A stretch of 37,364 nucleotides of DNA, taken from contig CAVISR010000014.1 of NCBI GenBank assembly GCA_963645405.1, forward strand, positions 1 to 37,364. Direction: 5' to 3'. Each line of letters opens with the position of its first letter. Positions within the stretch are counted from its first letter, which is position 1. Made by a program: the position numbers and the translations under genes. Origin of the DNA: Colivivens sp963645405. Its GTDB lineage: Bacteria > Bacteroidota > Bacteroidia > Bacteroidales > Bacteroidaceae. The notes below the pieces were generated by a model. That model was given only the letters and a program-made list of their open reading frames with translations. It was not told where the DNA came from and ran no database searches. Below are positions 16,929 through 24,278 of this stretch, in pieces.

Positions 16929-18020
16929 ATGAAAACAGCAACACTTTGGGCGATGCTTGCAGCCCTCGTCATCATGACACCCGTGCAGGCAAAGACTAAA
17001 AAGCAACCGAAGGAGAAAGACATGGCAGGCTACGTCATGGTCTACCACAAGGATGCCGACCACGGCTTGCATATGGCTTATTCGTGGGACGGTTACACAT
17101 GGACGGCATTCAATGACGACAAGCCCATCATGGCAGGCGACACCATTGCCGTACAAAAAGGAATACGCGACCCTTACATCTTCCGTGCGCCCGACGGCAT
17201 GTTCTGTGCAGCAATGACCGACCTCCACGTTTTTGCCAAGCGCGACGGATTGCGCGAAACAGAATGGGAACGCGACTTCAAGAAATACGACTGGGGCAAC
17301 AACCGCGGGCTCGTGCTGCTGCGCTCCAAGGACCTCATCCACTGGCAGCGCACTAATCTCGACTTCTCGTCGCTGACTTGCGCCACAGGCGAGGTAGACG
17401 CTGATGGCAAGCCAATGCCATGGAGCGAAGTAGGCTGCGTGTGGGCTCCGGAAATGATTGCAACAGATGACGGACGCATCCTCATGTACTTCACCACCCG
17501 GTTCCAGCGTGGACGCAACCACATCCGCTACGTCTATATGAGCGATGACTTCACCCACATGATGTCCGACCCTCAGGTGCTCGTCACCGGGCCAAAGGAT
17601 GCCAACGGCAACATCACCAAGCACATCATCGACTCCGACATAACACGATTTGACGGCAAGTACCACCTGTTCTGCACTGAGCACGGACATCCGCGCCATG
17701 CTGTGAGCGACAATCTTACCGGACCTTACACCTTTATTCCCTTTGATGATGGAGTGCCACAAAGTCACGAAGCACCAATGCTGTGGAAACGCATAGGCGA
17801 GCAGAAATGGATATTGATGCAGGACCGCTACTCAATCAACCCACACAACTTCTACTTTGTCGAGACTACAGACCTCGAACACTTCACACCGCTGGGCTAC
17901 TTCGATGACGGCAAATCGCCTTTCGTCCGCACCAATTTCTCAGAACAGAAGCACGGTGCTGTGGTGCAGGTGACCAAGAAAGAGCTCAAAAGACTGATCA
18001 AGTACTGGAACGGGAAATAG
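16929..18020 (+). CDS. Secreted glycoside hydrolase family 43-like (arabinosidase/xylosidase type)
   Basis: 363 residues with a signal peptide (about 1-21). The rest reads as a five-bladed beta-propeller of the GH43/GH117 clan: AYSWDGYTW, then GIRDPYIF with D81, the usual pKa-tuning aspartate, and VWAPEMI with E175, the usual general acid. The catalytic-base aspartate normally near the N-terminus is not obvious; D in the DADHG or SWDG stretch is the best candidate. GH43 enzymes release arabinose or xylose and occasionally galactose, which fits with the GH51 gene just upstream. Third gene of the operon; the next starts 54 bp later. Confidence 0.85.
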   Translation: MKTATLWAMLAALVIMTPVQAKTKKQPKEKDMAGYVMVYHKDADHGLHMAYSWDGYTWTAFNDDKPIMAGDTIAVQKGIRDPYIFRAPDGMFCAAMTDLHVFAKRDGLRETEWERDFKKYDWGNNRGLVLLRSKDLIHWQRTNLDFSSLTCATGEVDADGKPMPWSEVGCVWAPEMIATDDGRILMYFTTRFQRGRNHIRYVYMSDDFTHMMSDPQVLVTGPKDANGNITKHIIDSDITRFDGKYHLFCTEHGHPRHAVSDNLTGPYTFIPFDDGVPQSHEAPMLWKRIGEQKWILMQDRYSINPHNFYFVETTDLEHFTPLGYFDDGKSPFVRTNFSEQKHGAVVQVTKKELKRLIKYWNGK

Positions 18021-18074
18021 CCTAGATTCGGGACTGGCAAGAACCAATTGTAAAACCAATTGCAAGAAAGAATT

Positions 18075-20456
18075 ATGCTGAAACACCATATGCTGGCACT
18101 TCTGCTCTTATGCACTGCCACCGCTTATGCGCAAACTGATGACTACAAGATATCGGGACCTTACACCGTAATAGCCCGCGACGGACAGTACCGCAATAGC
18201 AAGAACGGAAGTGAACGCGACATGAAGGCTGCTCTCGACTTTGCCGAGGCAGGCAAGACCGACCAGGCACTGCGCATCATCAATGCCTATGCCAAGACTC
18301 TTACTGCCATAGACGGACATGATGCCCCGCTCTGCACCATCCAGGGTTTTGACCTCGTGCGCGCCATGACCTTGCTCAAGGCTCACAAGACTGAAGACTG
18401 GAATCGGATGGTACGCCGCGTGTGGCTGCCAGTGATTGACAAGTTTGAGGCAGACTCGCCTTATGCCAATGGCAATTGGGGAGCCATCGTCAACCGCATG
18501 CGCATGGCTTGTGCCATCTTTCTTGAGGACAGCACGCTCTACCGCGCTTCGCTTGACTACTACCTCCATGCCTTCGACAACGGTTCTTTGCCCCATTACA
18601 TCAGCGAGACCGGGCAATGCCAAGAGACTGGACGTGACCAAAGCCACGCACAACTGGGATTGGAGGCATTGGCACAGACTGCAGAGATGGCGTGGCAACA
18701 AGGCGATGACCTTTGGGGAGCACTCGACAATCGGTTGATGAAAGGCATTGAATATACTGCACGCTATAACCTGGGTTACGATGTGCCTTTCACTCAATGG
18801 AAGGACTGCACCGGACTCTACTGCGAATGGACTGAGCCAGGACAAATGGGGCGGGGAGATTTTTGGGACATCTACCGTCTGCCCTACGAACATTATGTGG
18901 GACGCTGTGGGCTGAGCATGCCCTACACCAAGATGGTGCTGGATGGCAAGAAGCCGAAGGTAAAGGAATTTCAGAAGCTCCACCAGGTATTCACCTATCC
19001 TGCTCCAGGAGGCGCACCGCTCAAGCACGACTATGATGTTTATGTGCAACCTCGTGGCAGTAAGGATTGGACAAAGGTCGACACATACATGGCAATGGTC
19101 AATGCACCTTGTGCCGATGGCGACAAGACCGGACACCGACGCTCACAAATCTCATACGCCATGTTCGACTTTACAGGCGATGTATTTGTGCGCGTGGTGA
19201 CTAAAGGAAGAAAGTACACAACAGCACGCATACGTCCTGACTACAAGGGTATGATTGCCAACCACGTCAATGACTCTACCCTGCAGTTCCTGCTCTTCCA
19301 ACCCGAGAACGTGAGCGTGGAATTTGACGGAAGCATCACCAACAACCTGTTGCTTTTCACATCCAAGCCTCCGATTTCTTTGGCTGAAGCAAAGAAACGA
19401 GCCAAGGTAGAGCGGCGCAAGTTTGTGGCTTATGCACCTGGACTTTACACTCAGGACACCATCCACGTGGCTTCCAACACGACAGTATATCTCGCTCCAG
19501 GCAGTTATTTTACTGGCACATTCATGATGAACGGAGTGGAGAATGCAAGCATTCTTGGTCGTGGCATTGCCCGTACAGACAAGGGCTACGGCGGTTGCCT
19601 CATATATCGCAGCAAGAATATAGTGGTGGACGGAATGACCGTATGCCAATGTCCTGTGGGAGAGAGCGATGGAGTAACAATCCATGATGTGCACAGCATC
19701 TCGCATCCGCAATGGGGCGACGGCATGAATGTCTTTGCTTCACAGAACGTGACGTTCGACCGTGTGTTCTGCCGCAACAGCGATGACTGCACCACAGCCT
19801 ATGCCACACGCAAAGGTTTCAATGGCAATGCCCGTAATGTCACGATGCGCAACAGTACGCTTTGGGCAGACGTAGCACACCCAATCTTCATCGGAATACA
19901 CGGCAACAGTGAGCGAGGTGACACCATCGAGAATCTGCGCTATGAGAATATCGACATTCTGTGCCAAAGCGAACCGCAGGTGGACTACCAGGGATGTCTT
20001 GCCATCAACTGCGGCGACAATAATTTGGTGAGGAATGTTACGTTCGACAATATCCGCATCGAACAGATAGACCGGGGAAGCATTGTGCAGGTTAAGGTGA
20101 GCCACAACCAAAAGTACTGCACGGCACCGGGACGTGGTGTGGAGAACATTACCTTCCGCAACATCCGCTACTATGGCAAACCAGCTCCAGCCATGTCAGT
20201 AATCAATGGTTACAGCGATGACAGGCAGGTGAAGAACATCACATTCGAAGGATTGAAAATCAACGGCAAACTCGTCTACGACGATATGCCGGACAAGCCA
20301 CGCTGGTATCAGGCCTCAGACGTAGTGCCCATGTATATCGGCAATCATGTGAAGGATGTGCGATTTATCTCAACTGTGAAGGAGGGGCAATCTAACCAAA
20401 CTATGCAGAATGTTCAGTCTATCTCAACTGTGCAGGCGGACGGAACCGGAAAGTGA
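18075..20456 (+). CDS. Fusion of an alginate-lyase-fold domain to a GH28/GH49-like beta-helix
   Basis: 793 residues from the ATG at 18075; a TTG at 18060 is in frame, but the ATG starts a good signal peptide (MLKHHMLALLLLCTATAYAQ). Residues about 25-290 form an alginate-lyase-like toroid with E184-T-G-R-D188-Q-S-H191, the same motif as the operon's first gene. Residues about 440-750 form a pectin-lyase-type helix like polygalacturonases of clan GH-N: D549 in WGDGMN, D570-D571 in RNSDDC and H609 in GIHGN sit where GH28 has its catalytic Asp, Asp-Asp and His. A lyase and a hydrolase may act in turn on one uronate polymer. The C-terminus has an in-frame repeat (ISTV x2) and overlaps the end of tonB by 38 bp. 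Substrate unknown. Confidence 0.8.
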   Translation: MLKHHMLALLLLCTATAYAQTDDYKISGPYTVIARDGQYRNSKNGSERDMKAALDFAEAGKTDQALRIINAYAKTLTAIDGHDAPLCTIQGFDLVRAMTLLKAHKTEDWNRMVRRVWLPVIDKFEADSPYANGNWGAIVNRMRMACAIFLEDSTLYRASLDYYLHAFDNGSLPHYISETGQCQETGRDQSHAQLGLEALAQTAEMAWQQGDDLWGALDNRLMKGIEYTARYNLGYDVPFTQWKDCTGLYCEWTEPGQMGRGDFWDIYRLPYEHYVGRCGLSMPYTKMVLDGKKPKVKEFQKLHQVFTYPAPGGAPLKHDYDVYVQPRGSKDWTKVDTYMAMVNAPCADGDKTGHRRSQISYAMFDFTGDVFVRVVTKGRKYTTARIRPDYKGMIANHVNDSTLQFLLFQPENVSVEFDGSITNNLLLFTSKPPISLAEAKKRAKVERRKFVAYAPGLYTQDTIHVASNTTVYLAPGSYFTGTFMMNGVENASILGRGIARTDKGYGGCLIYRSKNIVVDGMTVCQCPVGESDGVTIHDVHSISHPQWGDGMNVFASQNVTFDRVFCRNSDDCTTAYATRKGFNGNARNVTMRNSTLWADVAHPIFIGIHGNSERGDTIENLRYENIDILCQSEPQVDYQGCLAINCGDNNLVRNVTFDNIRIEQIDRGSIVQVKVSHNQKYCTAPGRGVENITFRNIRYYGKPAPAMSVINGYSDDRQVKNITFEGLKINGKLVYDDMPDKPRWYQASDVVPMYIGNHVKDVRFISTVKEGQSNQTMQNVQSISTVQADGTGK
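20367..20440 (+). repeat. In-frame 54-bp-spaced duplication at the end of the fusion gene
   Basis: ATCTCAACTGTGAAGGAGGG (20367-20386) recurs as ATCTCAACTGTGCAGGCGGA (20421-20440), 18 codons apart, encoding ISTVKEG and ISTVQAD. The second copy lies in the overlap with tonB. Confidence 0.7.
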
Positions 20457-21384
20457 TGTCTGCCGTTTCTTCCGCTCCAGCATGGAACTTTATTTTCGAG
20501 ACATTGTTCCATGCCACTTGACTTAATGAACCTGCGGTATTGGACTTTATTCTTTTGGGAGTTACATTGCCGTTTTTGTCAATGCGGACTTCTATCACCG
20601 TTACCCCAGACTCGGCAGAACTTACTGTGAGTTTTGGGGAACTTATTATCTGTCGGTTGGTTGATACTGAGATTGTTCCCGATCCAGTAGCACCTGTTCC
20701 ACTTGTAGCACCTGTGTTGCTGTTTCCATTCGGACTGCCCTGATTGCCGGTGCCGGTGGTGTAGCCACTGCCCGTTCCCTTGTTGTTGCCAAAGGCACTC
20801 ATGGCTTTGTTGGCACTGGCGCTGGCGGCTTTTCTGCGTTCTTCCAGTTTTCGTTTGGCTTCTTCCTCGGCTTTGCGCCTGGCTTCCTCTTCCGCTTTAC
20901 TCTTTGCCTCTGCTTCAGCTTTCTTCCTTACCTCCTCAGCCTTGCGCTTTGCCTCTACTTCCTCAGCCACCTTCTTCTTCAGTTCCTCCTCTTTCTTTTT
21001 CTTTGCTTCCTCTGCAGCAATCGACTTTTCCTGGTTCTGAGTGATGGCAGGAGTTTCCGCAGCTTTTGGTTTTGCAGTTTCTTTCGGCTGTTCTGGGGCA
21101 GTTGGCTTGGCAGGAATTTCCGGTTCCGGGGCAGATGTTTCTTCTGCCGACTGTTCTTCAGCCGATGTTTCTTCGGCTTGCGCTGCATCAGCATCTTCAG
21201 GCAAACCGCCCAAATCTTCGCCTGCAGCGTCCTCCACATTGCCAAGCATCACAGGCACACCGTCATCAAGTTCGTCGTGGTCGACAACCTTGAGGGTGAC
21301 GAGCATCAGCAACAGCAGGACCAGCAGGTGGGTTACCGTTGTCACCAAGGCAGCTATGATTCCGCGTTTCTTTTCTGGGGTCAT
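20419..21384 (-). CDS. tonB: TonB-family energy-transducing protein
   Basis: 321 residues. One N-terminal membrane helix (about 10-33, AALVTTVTHLLVLLLLMLVTL), then an acidic, Ala/Pro/Glu-rich part and a long Lys/Glu/Ala coiled stretch (about 110-190, KKAEAEAKSKAEEEARRK), a Gly/Asn/Ser linker and a C-terminal TonB_C-like fold (about 245-321, VIEVRIDKNGNVTPKRI). It should span the periplasm and pass proton-motive energy from ExbB-ExbD to TonB-dependent receptors such as the one at 4790. Its ATG overlaps the exbD stop (ATGA), showing translational coupling. Last gene of the pdxJ-exbB-exbD-tonB operon. Its 3' end overlaps the convergent fusion gene by 38 bp. TolA is an alternative because of the coiled linker, but neighbours favour TonB. 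Confidence 0.88.
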   Translation of the reverse strand: MTPEKKRGIIAALVTTVTHLLVLLLLMLVTLKVVDHDELDDGVPVMLGNVEDAAGEDLGGLPEDADAAQAEETSAEEQSAEETSAPEPEIPAKPTAPEQPKETAKPKAAETPAITQNQEKSIAAEEAKKKKEEELKKKVAEEVEAKRKAEEVRKKAEAEAKSKAEEEARRKAEEEAKRKLEERRKAASASANKAMSAFGNNKGTGSGYTTGTGNQGSPNGNSNTGATSGTGATGSGTISVSTNRQIISSPKLTVSSAESGVTVIEVRIDKNGNVTPKRIKSNTAGSLSQVAWNNVSKIKFHAGAEETADITFRFRPPAQLR

Positions 21385-21794
21385 TTCTCAGGAGGGCGTG
21401 TGGCTAGCACCATCTTGAAATGGTTCTCGTTTGCCACGTTCAATATTTCCACTATATTCTTATATGGTACACTTTCGTCGGCATAGAGCGAGATGAACAT
21501 CTCTGTGGAGTCGTTCTTTGCCTTGCCAATCACTTCGGGCAGTTGCTCGAGGGTGACAGGCACTTCCTTCTCTTGTCCGATGCCTACGTAGAGGTTCAGG
21601 TCTTTGTCGATTACCACATGCGACACTGCCTTCACCGATGTCTGCTTCCTGCTTTGCGGCAGCAACACCTTTATGGCATTGGGCGCTACCATGGTGCTCG
21701 TAATCATAAAGAAGATGAGCAGCAGGAAGATGATGTCGGTCATTGACGACATGGAGAATGTGGGTTCGATTTTTGTCCTTCGTTTCAGAGCCAT
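21381..21794 (-). CDS. exbD: ExbD/TolR-family biopolymer transport protein
   Basis: 137 residues: a short cytoplasmic start (MALKRRTKIEPTFSMSSM), one membrane helix (about 18-40, TDIIFLLLIFFMITSTMVAP) with the conserved D in SMTDIIFLLLIFF that takes part in proton flow, and a periplasmic domain. With ExbB it forms the inner-membrane motor that energises TonB. Its stop codon overlaps the tonB start. It lies 95 bp after exbB, a gap filled by tandem repeats derived from the exbB end. Confidence 0.95.
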   Translation of the reverse strand: MALKRRTKIEPTFSMSSMTDIIFLLLIFFMITSTMVAPNAIKVLLPQSRKQTSVKAVSHVVIDKDLNLYVGIGQEKEVPVTLEQLPEVIGKAKNDSTEMFISLYADESVPYKNIVEILNVANENHFKMVLATRPPEK

Positions 21795-21800
21795 AATGTC

Positions 21801-21916
21801 ATTCGTTCACCAGGTTCATAAAGTCATTCGTTCATAATGTAATTCGTCCATCAGGTTCACTGACTTATTCGTCCATCAGGTTCACAGACTTATTCGTTCA
21901 TCAAGTCCATGAAGAT
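21801..21916 (-). repeat. About five 25-bp tandem repeats copying the end of exbB
   Basis: Units at 21892-21916, 21867-21891 and 21842-21866 are 25 bp each, followed by a shortened (about 17 bp) and a further about 24-bp copy. The first, read on the minus strand, encodes the last residues and stop of exbB (MDLMNE, TAA); the others are non-coding copies (core TGATGGACGAATAAGTC). They fill the exbB-exbD gap. Confidence 0.85.
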
Positions 21917-22507
21917 AAGTGATTCACGTTCAATCTCATTGACCACACCGTCGATTTTTGCCACGAGATAGTTGTAGGCAAACAGAGCCACGATGCCCAC
22001 TATGAGTCCGCCTACGGTTGTCACCATTGCCTGGTAGATTCCGCTTGAGAGCATGCTTATGTTGAGGTCGCCTCCAGCGTTCGACATCTGCCAGAAAGCC
22101 TCTACCATACCGGTCACAGTACCGAGGAACCCAATCATCGGAGCACCGCCGGCAATAGTTGCCAAAACAGGAAGCCTTTTCTCCAGCATTGCCACTTCGA
22201 GGTTGCCGGTGTTTTCAATGGCTGCCTGGATTTCCGGAGCCGGACGTCCCATTCGGCTTATGCCTCGTTCGATGATGCGTGCCGTGGTGGTGTTGGTCAC
22301 CCTGCAGTAGTTGATGGCGCTGTGTGTATCGTTGTTCTTGATGTAGTCGCGGATGCGGTCCATGAACAGTTTGTCGGTCTTGCCTGCGTTGCGTATGGCA
22401 AAGAAACGGTCTGTGAAGATATAGACAGCGATGACCGACAGGATGGCGAGGACAATCATTATCCATCCGCCTTGTTTGGCTAACTCAAGGATGCTTAGTT
22501 CTTGCAT
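21890..22507 (-). CDS. exbB: ExbB/TolQ/MotA-family proton channel protein
   Basis: 205 residues from the ATG at 22507 (MQELSILELAKQGG). A longer frame exists upstream, but it lies inside pdxJ and lacks family features. Three membrane helices are visible (about 15-35; 105-135 with GGAPMIGFLGTVTGMVEAF, the conserved channel motif; 150-175). With ExbD it conducts protons to drive TonB. The start overlaps the last 13 bp of pdxJ, so translation is probably coupled. Confidence 0.93.
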   Translation of the reverse strand: MQELSILELAKQGGWIMIVLAILSVIAVYIFTDRFFAIRNAGKTDKLFMDRIRDYIKNNDTHSAINYCRVTNTTTARIIERGISRMGRPAPEIQAAIENTGNLEVAMLEKRLPVLATIAGGAPMIGFLGTVTGMVEAFWQMSNAGGDLNISMLSSGIYQAMVTTVGGLIVGIVALFAYNYLVAKIDGVVNEIERESLIFMDLMNE

Positions 22508-23211
22508 AGTTCTTTGTATTGTTTGATGGTTTCTTTCAGTCCGAGATAGAGCGCGTCGCAAATCAGGGCATGTCCGATGCTCACTTCGTCGGTCGACGGG
22601 ATGCACTGGATGAAATAGCCCAGGTTCACGAGGCTCAGGTCGTGTCCGGCATTGAGTCCGAGTCCGCAGCAGTGTGCTGTGTGGGCTGCTTCCACGAACG
22701 GTTTGATGGCTGCAGCCGGGTCTTTTGCATAGTTCGTAGCATAAGGCTCGGTGTAGAGTTCCACACGGTCTGCCCCTGCCTTCGCTGCAAATTCCACCAT
22801 CTCGGGATTGGCGTCCACGAATATGGACACGCGAATGCCGCGTTCCTGGAATTCTGCCACTACATCAGTGAGGAAAGTCAGGTTTGCCTTCGTGTCCCAT
22901 CCGTGGTTGGATGTAATCTGGTCGGGAGAGTCGGGCACAAGGGTCACTTGTGTCGGTGTAACCGACTTCACCAAGTCGATGAAACTCTTTTGTGGATAGC
23001 CCTCAATGTTGAATTCAGTCTGCAATTTGGGCTTGAGGTCTCTCACGTCCTGATATCTTATGTGTCGTTCGTCTGGTCGTGGATGAACTGTAATGCCGTC
23101 GGCACCAAATGTCTCGCAGTCGGTTGCCACCTTCAGAATGTCGGGGTTGTTGCCGCCTCTGGCATTTCTGATTGTTGCCACTTTATTGATGTTTACGCTT
23201 AAATTCGTCAT
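22495..23211 (-). CDS. pdxJ: Pyridoxine 5'-phosphate synthase
   Basis: 238 residues from the ATG at 23211 (MTNLSVNINKVATIRNARGG), which matches the normal PdxJ start; an earlier in-frame start would add 18 unlikely residues. PdxJ condenses 1-deoxyxylulose 5-phosphate with 3-amino-2-oxopropyl phosphate to make pyridoxine 5'-phosphate, in the cytoplasm. Visible family features: GADGITVHPRPDERHI, VTLVPDSPDQITSNHGW, YTEPYA, GLGLNAGHDLSL and the C-terminal SIGHALICDALYLGL. It heads the exbB-exbD-tonB operon and diverges from nadK. Confidence 0.96.
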   Translation of the reverse strand: MTNLSVNINKVATIRNARGGNNPDILKVATDCETFGADGITVHPRPDERHIRYQDVRDLKPKLQTEFNIEGYPQKSFIDLVKSVTPTQVTLVPDSPDQITSNHGWDTKANLTFLTDVVAEFQERGIRVSIFVDANPEMVEFAAKAGADRVELYTEPYATNYAKDPAAAIKPFVEAAHTAHCCGLGLNAGHDLSLVNLGYFIQCIPSTDEVSIGHALICDALYLGLKETIKQYKELCKN

Positions 23212-23228
23212 TTTTACTAATGTAGTTA

Positions 23229-23270
23229 TTTGACCTTTCGTTTTATTTCGTAAATTTGCACGCAAATGTA
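23229..23270. promoter_or_regulatory. Nearly symmetric divergent promoter between pdxJ and nadK
   Basis: TAAATTTG (23251-23258, +) faces right and TACATTTG (23270-23263, -) faces left, only 4 bp apart. The 20 bases are close to a perfect palindrome, with one mismatch per half. The rightward element has TTTG at 23229-23232 (18-bp gap); the leftward one has no clear -33. They would read nadK and pdxJ-exbB-exbD-tonB. Confidence 0.65.
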
Positions 23271-23335
23271 AGTAAAAAATCTGAGACGAGATAGAGAGTT
23301 AAGAATAATTTGTATAAAATAGGACGAAATGAGAT

Positions 23336-24232
23336 ATGGGAAATGATGATAGCAAATTGAAGATAGTCATATTCGGCAATGTTTACCAGGAAAGGAAATC
23401 GATGGCTGTACAGAAGTTTTTCGCTGTGACGGCAGGAATGGACGTGGAGGTCATAATCCCCCGCACGTTCTATGATTTCCTCAAGACACGCCAACAGATT
23501 GAGGTTCCGCAGTGCACGGTAGCGGACGACAGCGAGGTGCCCGATGCAGATGTGGCAGTGTGTCTGGGTGGCGACGGAACATTCCTCGATGCAGCCAGCC
23601 GTGTGGGCAGACAGGAGATTCCGATTGTGGGAGTAAACACCGGACGGCTCGGATTCCTTGCCAATTTCTCGCCCGAAGAGATGGAGGACATGATACAGAA
23701 CCTCTTCGACAGGAAATACGAGGTGGTGGAGCACAGCGTCATCGAACTCTCATGCGAAGACGAGACACTGAACGGTTATCCGTGCGCACTGAACGAGATT
23801 GCCATACTCAAGCACGACATCTCTGCCATGATTTCCATCCATGCGTCCATCAACGGCGAATATCTCACCACATACCAAGCCGACGGACTGATTGTGGGCA
23901 CACCCACCGGTTCCACTGCTTATTCGCTGAGTGTAGGCGGACCGATCATCGTTCCGCAACTCGACACCATCTCGCTCACTCCCGTGGCTCCTCACAGTCT
24001 CAACATGCGTCCCATCATCATTGGCGACGATTCTGTGATTGACCTTACGGTGGAAAGCCGGAGCGGCAATTTCCTCATCTCGCTCGACGGCAGGAGCAGC
24101 AGCTATCGCGACAACATCCATCTGCACATACGCAAGGCGCCATACAAGGTGAAAGTGGTGGTGCATCCCGAACATTCGTTCTTCTCCACCCTGCGCCACA
24201 AGATGATGTGGGGTGCGGACCCAAGGAAATAG
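23336..24232 (+). CDS. nadK: NAD kinase
   Basis: 298 residues. NadK phosphorylates NAD+ at the 2' position of the adenosine ribose to form NADP+ in the cytoplasm. The NAD-kinase signature GGDG is at residues 78-81 (VCLGGDGTFLDAA), followed by VNTGRLGFLANF, the ALNEIAI segment and the PTGSTAYSLSVGGPI loop that lines the active site. Length and start (MGNDDSKLKIVIFGNVYQ) match Bacteroidota members. It is read alone from the divergent promoter at 23251 and meets the MATE gene tail to tail. Confidence 0.96.
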   Translation: MGNDDSKLKIVIFGNVYQERKSMAVQKFFAVTAGMDVEVIIPRTFYDFLKTRQQIEVPQCTVADDSEVPDADVAVCLGGDGTFLDAASRVGRQEIPIVGVNTGRLGFLANFSPEEMEDMIQNLFDRKYEVVEHSVIELSCEDETLNGYPCALNEIAILKHDISAMISIHASINGEYLTTYQADGLIVGTPTGSTAYSLSVGGPIIVPQLDTISLTPVAPHSLNMRPIIIGDDSVIDLTVESRSGNFLISLDGRSSSYRDNIHLHIRKAPYKVKVVVHPEHSFFSTLRHKMMWGADPRK

Positions 24233-24242
24233 CATAATAATA

Positions 24243-24278
24243 TAATAGGGTGTAAGCTTGTAATAAGGTGTAGCCTCT
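24243..24278 (+). repeat. Two 18-bp tandem repeats between convergent genes
   Basis: TAATAGGGTGTAAGCTTG (24243-24260) and TAATAAGGTGTAGCCTCT (24261-24278). The second touches the stop of the MATE gene. Confidence 0.5.

Noticed and set aside
20480..20514. 9-bp inverted repeat GCATGGAAC/GTTCCATGC as terminator between convergent genes
   Set aside because: It lies inside the tonB coding region, has a 17-nt loop and no T-run.
22508..22606. Longer exbB start inside pdxJ
   Set aside because: The extra residues lack family features and are rich in R/H/T; the ATG at 22507 overlaps the pdxJ stop in a typical coupled arrangement.
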